Origin: Frankiales bacterium | GTDB taxonomy: Bacteria; Actinomycetota; Actinomycetes; Mycobacteriales; SCTD01 | NCBI GenBank assembly: GCA_025965495.1 | Contig: JAOPWW010000386.1 | Coordinates: 1-7,133 of the forward strand | DNA: 7,133 nucleotides | Direction: 5' to 3' | In this document: piece by piece, positions 6,057-7,133 of the stretch | Numbering within the stretch: the stretch's first letter is position 1 | Layout of the letters: each line of letters begins with the position of its first letter | Notes under the pieces: model-generated | Databases searched by the model: none | The model's input: only the letters and a program-made list of their open reading frames with translations | What the model was told of the DNA's origin: nothing | Program-made: the position numbers and the translations under genes

Positions 6057-6062
6057 TAACCT
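6057..6062 (+). promoter_or_regulatory. Probable -10 element of the gltB promoter
   Basis: TAACCT fits TANNNT and is preceded directly by TG (6055-6056). Transcription would begin near 6069, leaving a leader of about 97 bases before the gltB GTG. There is no TTGACA-like -35; the corresponding position lies in the tandem repeats, suggesting activator dependence. This is one of very few AT-containing spots in the divergent region. Confidence 0.5.
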
Positions 6063-6094
6063 CACCGTCATCTGCGCGAGGGCCAGTGCCGTCC

Positions 6095-6139
6095 CGGGGT
6101 GCAGACGATCCCCGTCCACCCCGTGCGCCGTGCAGGCGC
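6095..6139 (+). promoter_or_regulatory. Structured gltB leader with competing hairpins
   Basis: CGGGGTG (6095-6101) can pair perfectly with CACCCCG (6117-6123), or its first five bases can pair instead with CCCCG at 6110-6114; the two folds exclude each other. A second stem follows, GCGCC (6125-6129) with GGCGC (6135-6139) around a five-base loop. CGGGGGACCCCG (6140-6151) comes just before the Shine-Dalgarno and offers a further CCCCG partner. Such leaders can control translation or elongation, but in DNA this GC-rich short stems arise often by chance. Confidence 0.3.
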
Positions 6140-6153
6140 CGGGGGACCCCGAA

Positions 6154-6159
6154 GTGAGG
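6154..6159 (+). promoter_or_regulatory. Ribosome binding site that sets the gltB start
   Basis: GTGAGG, part of GAAGTGAGG (6151-6159), lies six bases before the GTG at 6166. This is the clearest Shine-Dalgarno in the window. It also contains an in-frame GTG (6154), but the spacing favours 6166 as the true start. Confidence 0.75.
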
Positions 6160-6165
6160 CATCCC

Positions 6166-7133
6166 GTGAGCTCCTCCGTCAGCGCGCCCTCCGGCTTCCC
6201 CGAGAAGCAGGGCCTCTACGACCCGGCCCTCGAGCACGACGCGTGCGGCGTGGCCTTCGTCGCCGACATCGCCGGCCGGGCCAGCCACGACATCGTCGAC
6301 CAGGGCCTCACCGCGCTGGTCAACATGGAGCACCGCGGGGCCTCGGGCGCCGAGCCCGACTCCGGCGACGGCGCGGGGATCCTCGTCCAGCTGCCGGACG
6401 CGTTCCTGCGCGCGGTCGCACCGGTCGAGCTGCCCCCGCTGGGCTCCTACGCCGTCGGCACGGCGTTCCTGCCGACCAGCCCGCGGGCGGCCGTCGACGC
6501 CCAGCTCGCGGTCGAGCGGATCGCCGCCGAGGAGGGCCTCGCGGTCCTGTGCTGGCGCGACCTGCCGATCGACGCCGACGGCGCGGGCGTCGGTCCGACC
6601 GCCCGCTCGGTCATGCCGGTGTTCCGGCAGGTGTTCCTGACCTGCGGCGAGGGCTGCGAGGAGCTGAGCCAGCACGACCTCGAGCGGCGGGCGTACGTGA
6701 CCCGCAAGCGCGTCGAGCACGAGGCCGGCACCTACTTCCCGTCCCTGTCGGCCCGCACCCTGGTCTACAAGGGCATGCTCACGACCGGCCAGCTCGAGGT
6801 GTTCTTCCCCGACCTGCTCGACGAGCGGTTCGTCAGCGCGCTGGCCCTGGTCCACAGCCGCTTCTCGACCAACACCTTCCCGAGCTGGCCGCTGGCCCAC
6901 CCGTACCGCTACATCGCGCACAACGGCGAGATCAACACGGTCAAGGGCAACCGCAACTGGATGCGCGCCCGCGAGGCGCTGCTGCGCGGCCCGCACGCCC
7001 TGCCCGACGACCTGTCGCGCCTGTTCCCGATCTGCGCGCCCGGCGCCTCCGACAGCGCGAGCTTCGACGAGGTCCTCGAGCTGCTCCACATGGCCGGCCG
7101 CTCGCTGCCGCACGCCGTCCTCATGATGGTCCC
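6166..7133 (+). CDS. gltB: Glutamate synthase large subunit, 3'-truncated by the window
   Basis: The large subunit of NADPH-type glutamate synthase takes ammonia from glutamine and, with 2-oxoglutarate and electrons delivered through the small subunit GltD, makes two glutamates. Only 322 of roughly 1,500 codons are in the window, covering most of the N-terminal class II amidotransferase domain. Cys27 in EHDACGVAFVAD is the expected nucleophile, implying removal of a 26-residue propeptide. Other domain landmarks are NMEHRGASGAEPDSGDGAGI (53-72), FPSLSARTLVYKGML (191-205), HSRFSTNTFPSWPLAHP (230-246), AHNGEINTVKGNRNWMRARE (251-270) and PICAPGASDSASFDEVLELL (288-307). All agree closely with mycobacterial GltB. 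The GTG start is supported by a Shine-Dalgarno six bases upstream. A TANNNT box and repeats about 100 bases further up suggest its own regulated promoter, divergent from the histidine kinase gene. The iron-sulfur and synthase domains and gltD would lie beyond the right edge. Confidence 0.97.
   Translation, partial: MSSSVSAPSGFPEKQGLYDPALEHDACGVAFVADIAGRASHDIVDQGLTALVNMEHRGASGAEPDSGDGAGILVQLPDAFLRAVAPVELPPLGSYAVGTAFLPTSPRAAVDAQLAVERIAAEEGLAVLCWRDLPIDADGAGVGPTARSVMPVFRQVFLTCGEGCEELSQHDLERRAYVTRKRVEHEAGTYFPSLSARTLVYKGMLTTGQLEVFFPDLLDERFVSALALVHSRFSTNTFPSWPLAHPYRYIAHNGEINTVKGNRNWMRAREALLRGPHALPDDLSRLFPICAPGASDSASFDEVLELLHMAGRSLPHAVLMMV

Noticed and set aside
6056..6071. GlnR-type nitrogen regulator box (GTAAC-n6-GTCAT)
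   Set aside because: The first half fits gTnAC, but the second half matches GaAAc poorly and no third half-site follows at the right distance. Too weak to annotate, and it overlaps the -10 box.
5949..6119. N-terminal extension of the kinase up to an ATG at 6119 or 6071
   Set aside because: The extension would translate the 12-base repeats and promoter region into Arg/Pro/His/Cys-rich sequence, has no Shine-Dalgarno and adds no recognisable domain.
4576..7113. Very long minus-strand open frame running through the kinase, the divergent region and gltB
   Set aside because: It is an artefact of high GC. It encodes Arg/Gly/Pro-rich sequence, is antisense to clear gltB homology and is out of frame with the kinase motifs.

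Overview
The window is a GC-rich (well above 70% by eye), densely coding stretch with GTG starts, stop/start overlaps and TANNNT-type -10 elements just before start codons. This, the Mycobacterium-like TrpB/TrpA/GltB sequences and the trpBA-to-lgt gene order point to a chromosomal segment of a high-GC actinomycete. The genus cannot be fixed from the sequence alone. No mobile element, CRISPR array, tRNA or rRNA was seen. The genes look like core or near-core chromosome, and most interest lies in how they are arranged and controlled.

Left part (1-3835, + strand): the 3' three-quarters of trpB (tryptophan synthase beta), then trpA (alpha), then a lipoprotein gene with a predicted Asp-box beta-propeller whose GTG start overlaps the trpA stop (GTGA), then lgt, the enzyme that attaches lipid to lipoproteins. 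The trpB-trpA-lgt order is known from Mycobacterium; the lipoprotein gene sits between trpA and lgt. lgt has its own likely leaderless promoter in the 19-base gap before it.

Middle (3819-4587): a VIT1/CCC1-type Fe2+/Mn2+ transporter starts inside the lgt stop (ATGA) and also has a TANNNT element seven bases before its ATG. It ends 23 bases from the end of a convergent gene. A perfect triple 8-base repeat at that junction carries the convergent gene's stop codon.

Right part (4584-7133): a minus-strand membrane histidine kinase with a histidine-rich multi-pass sensor region and no response regulator in view. It is divergent from gltB, the large subunit of NADPH-type glutamate synthase, of which only the first 322 codons are present. 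The roughly 217-base region between them holds two perfect palindromes at the kinase end, three 12-base tandem repeats directly before a probable gltB -10 box, and a gltB leader of about 97 bases with competing hairpins and a good Shine-Dalgarno.

Together: tryptophan synthesis, lipoprotein maturation, iron/manganese handling and ammonia assimilation into glutamate. The direct links visible are translational coupling (trpA to lipoprotein, lgt to transporter), an enzyme-substrate relation (Lgt acting on the lipoprotein) and a shared divergent control region (kinase/gltB). I did not find a clearly new multi-gene system. The strongest leads are the kinase/gltB control region, the kinase sensor domain and the lipoprotein inserted next to lgt.
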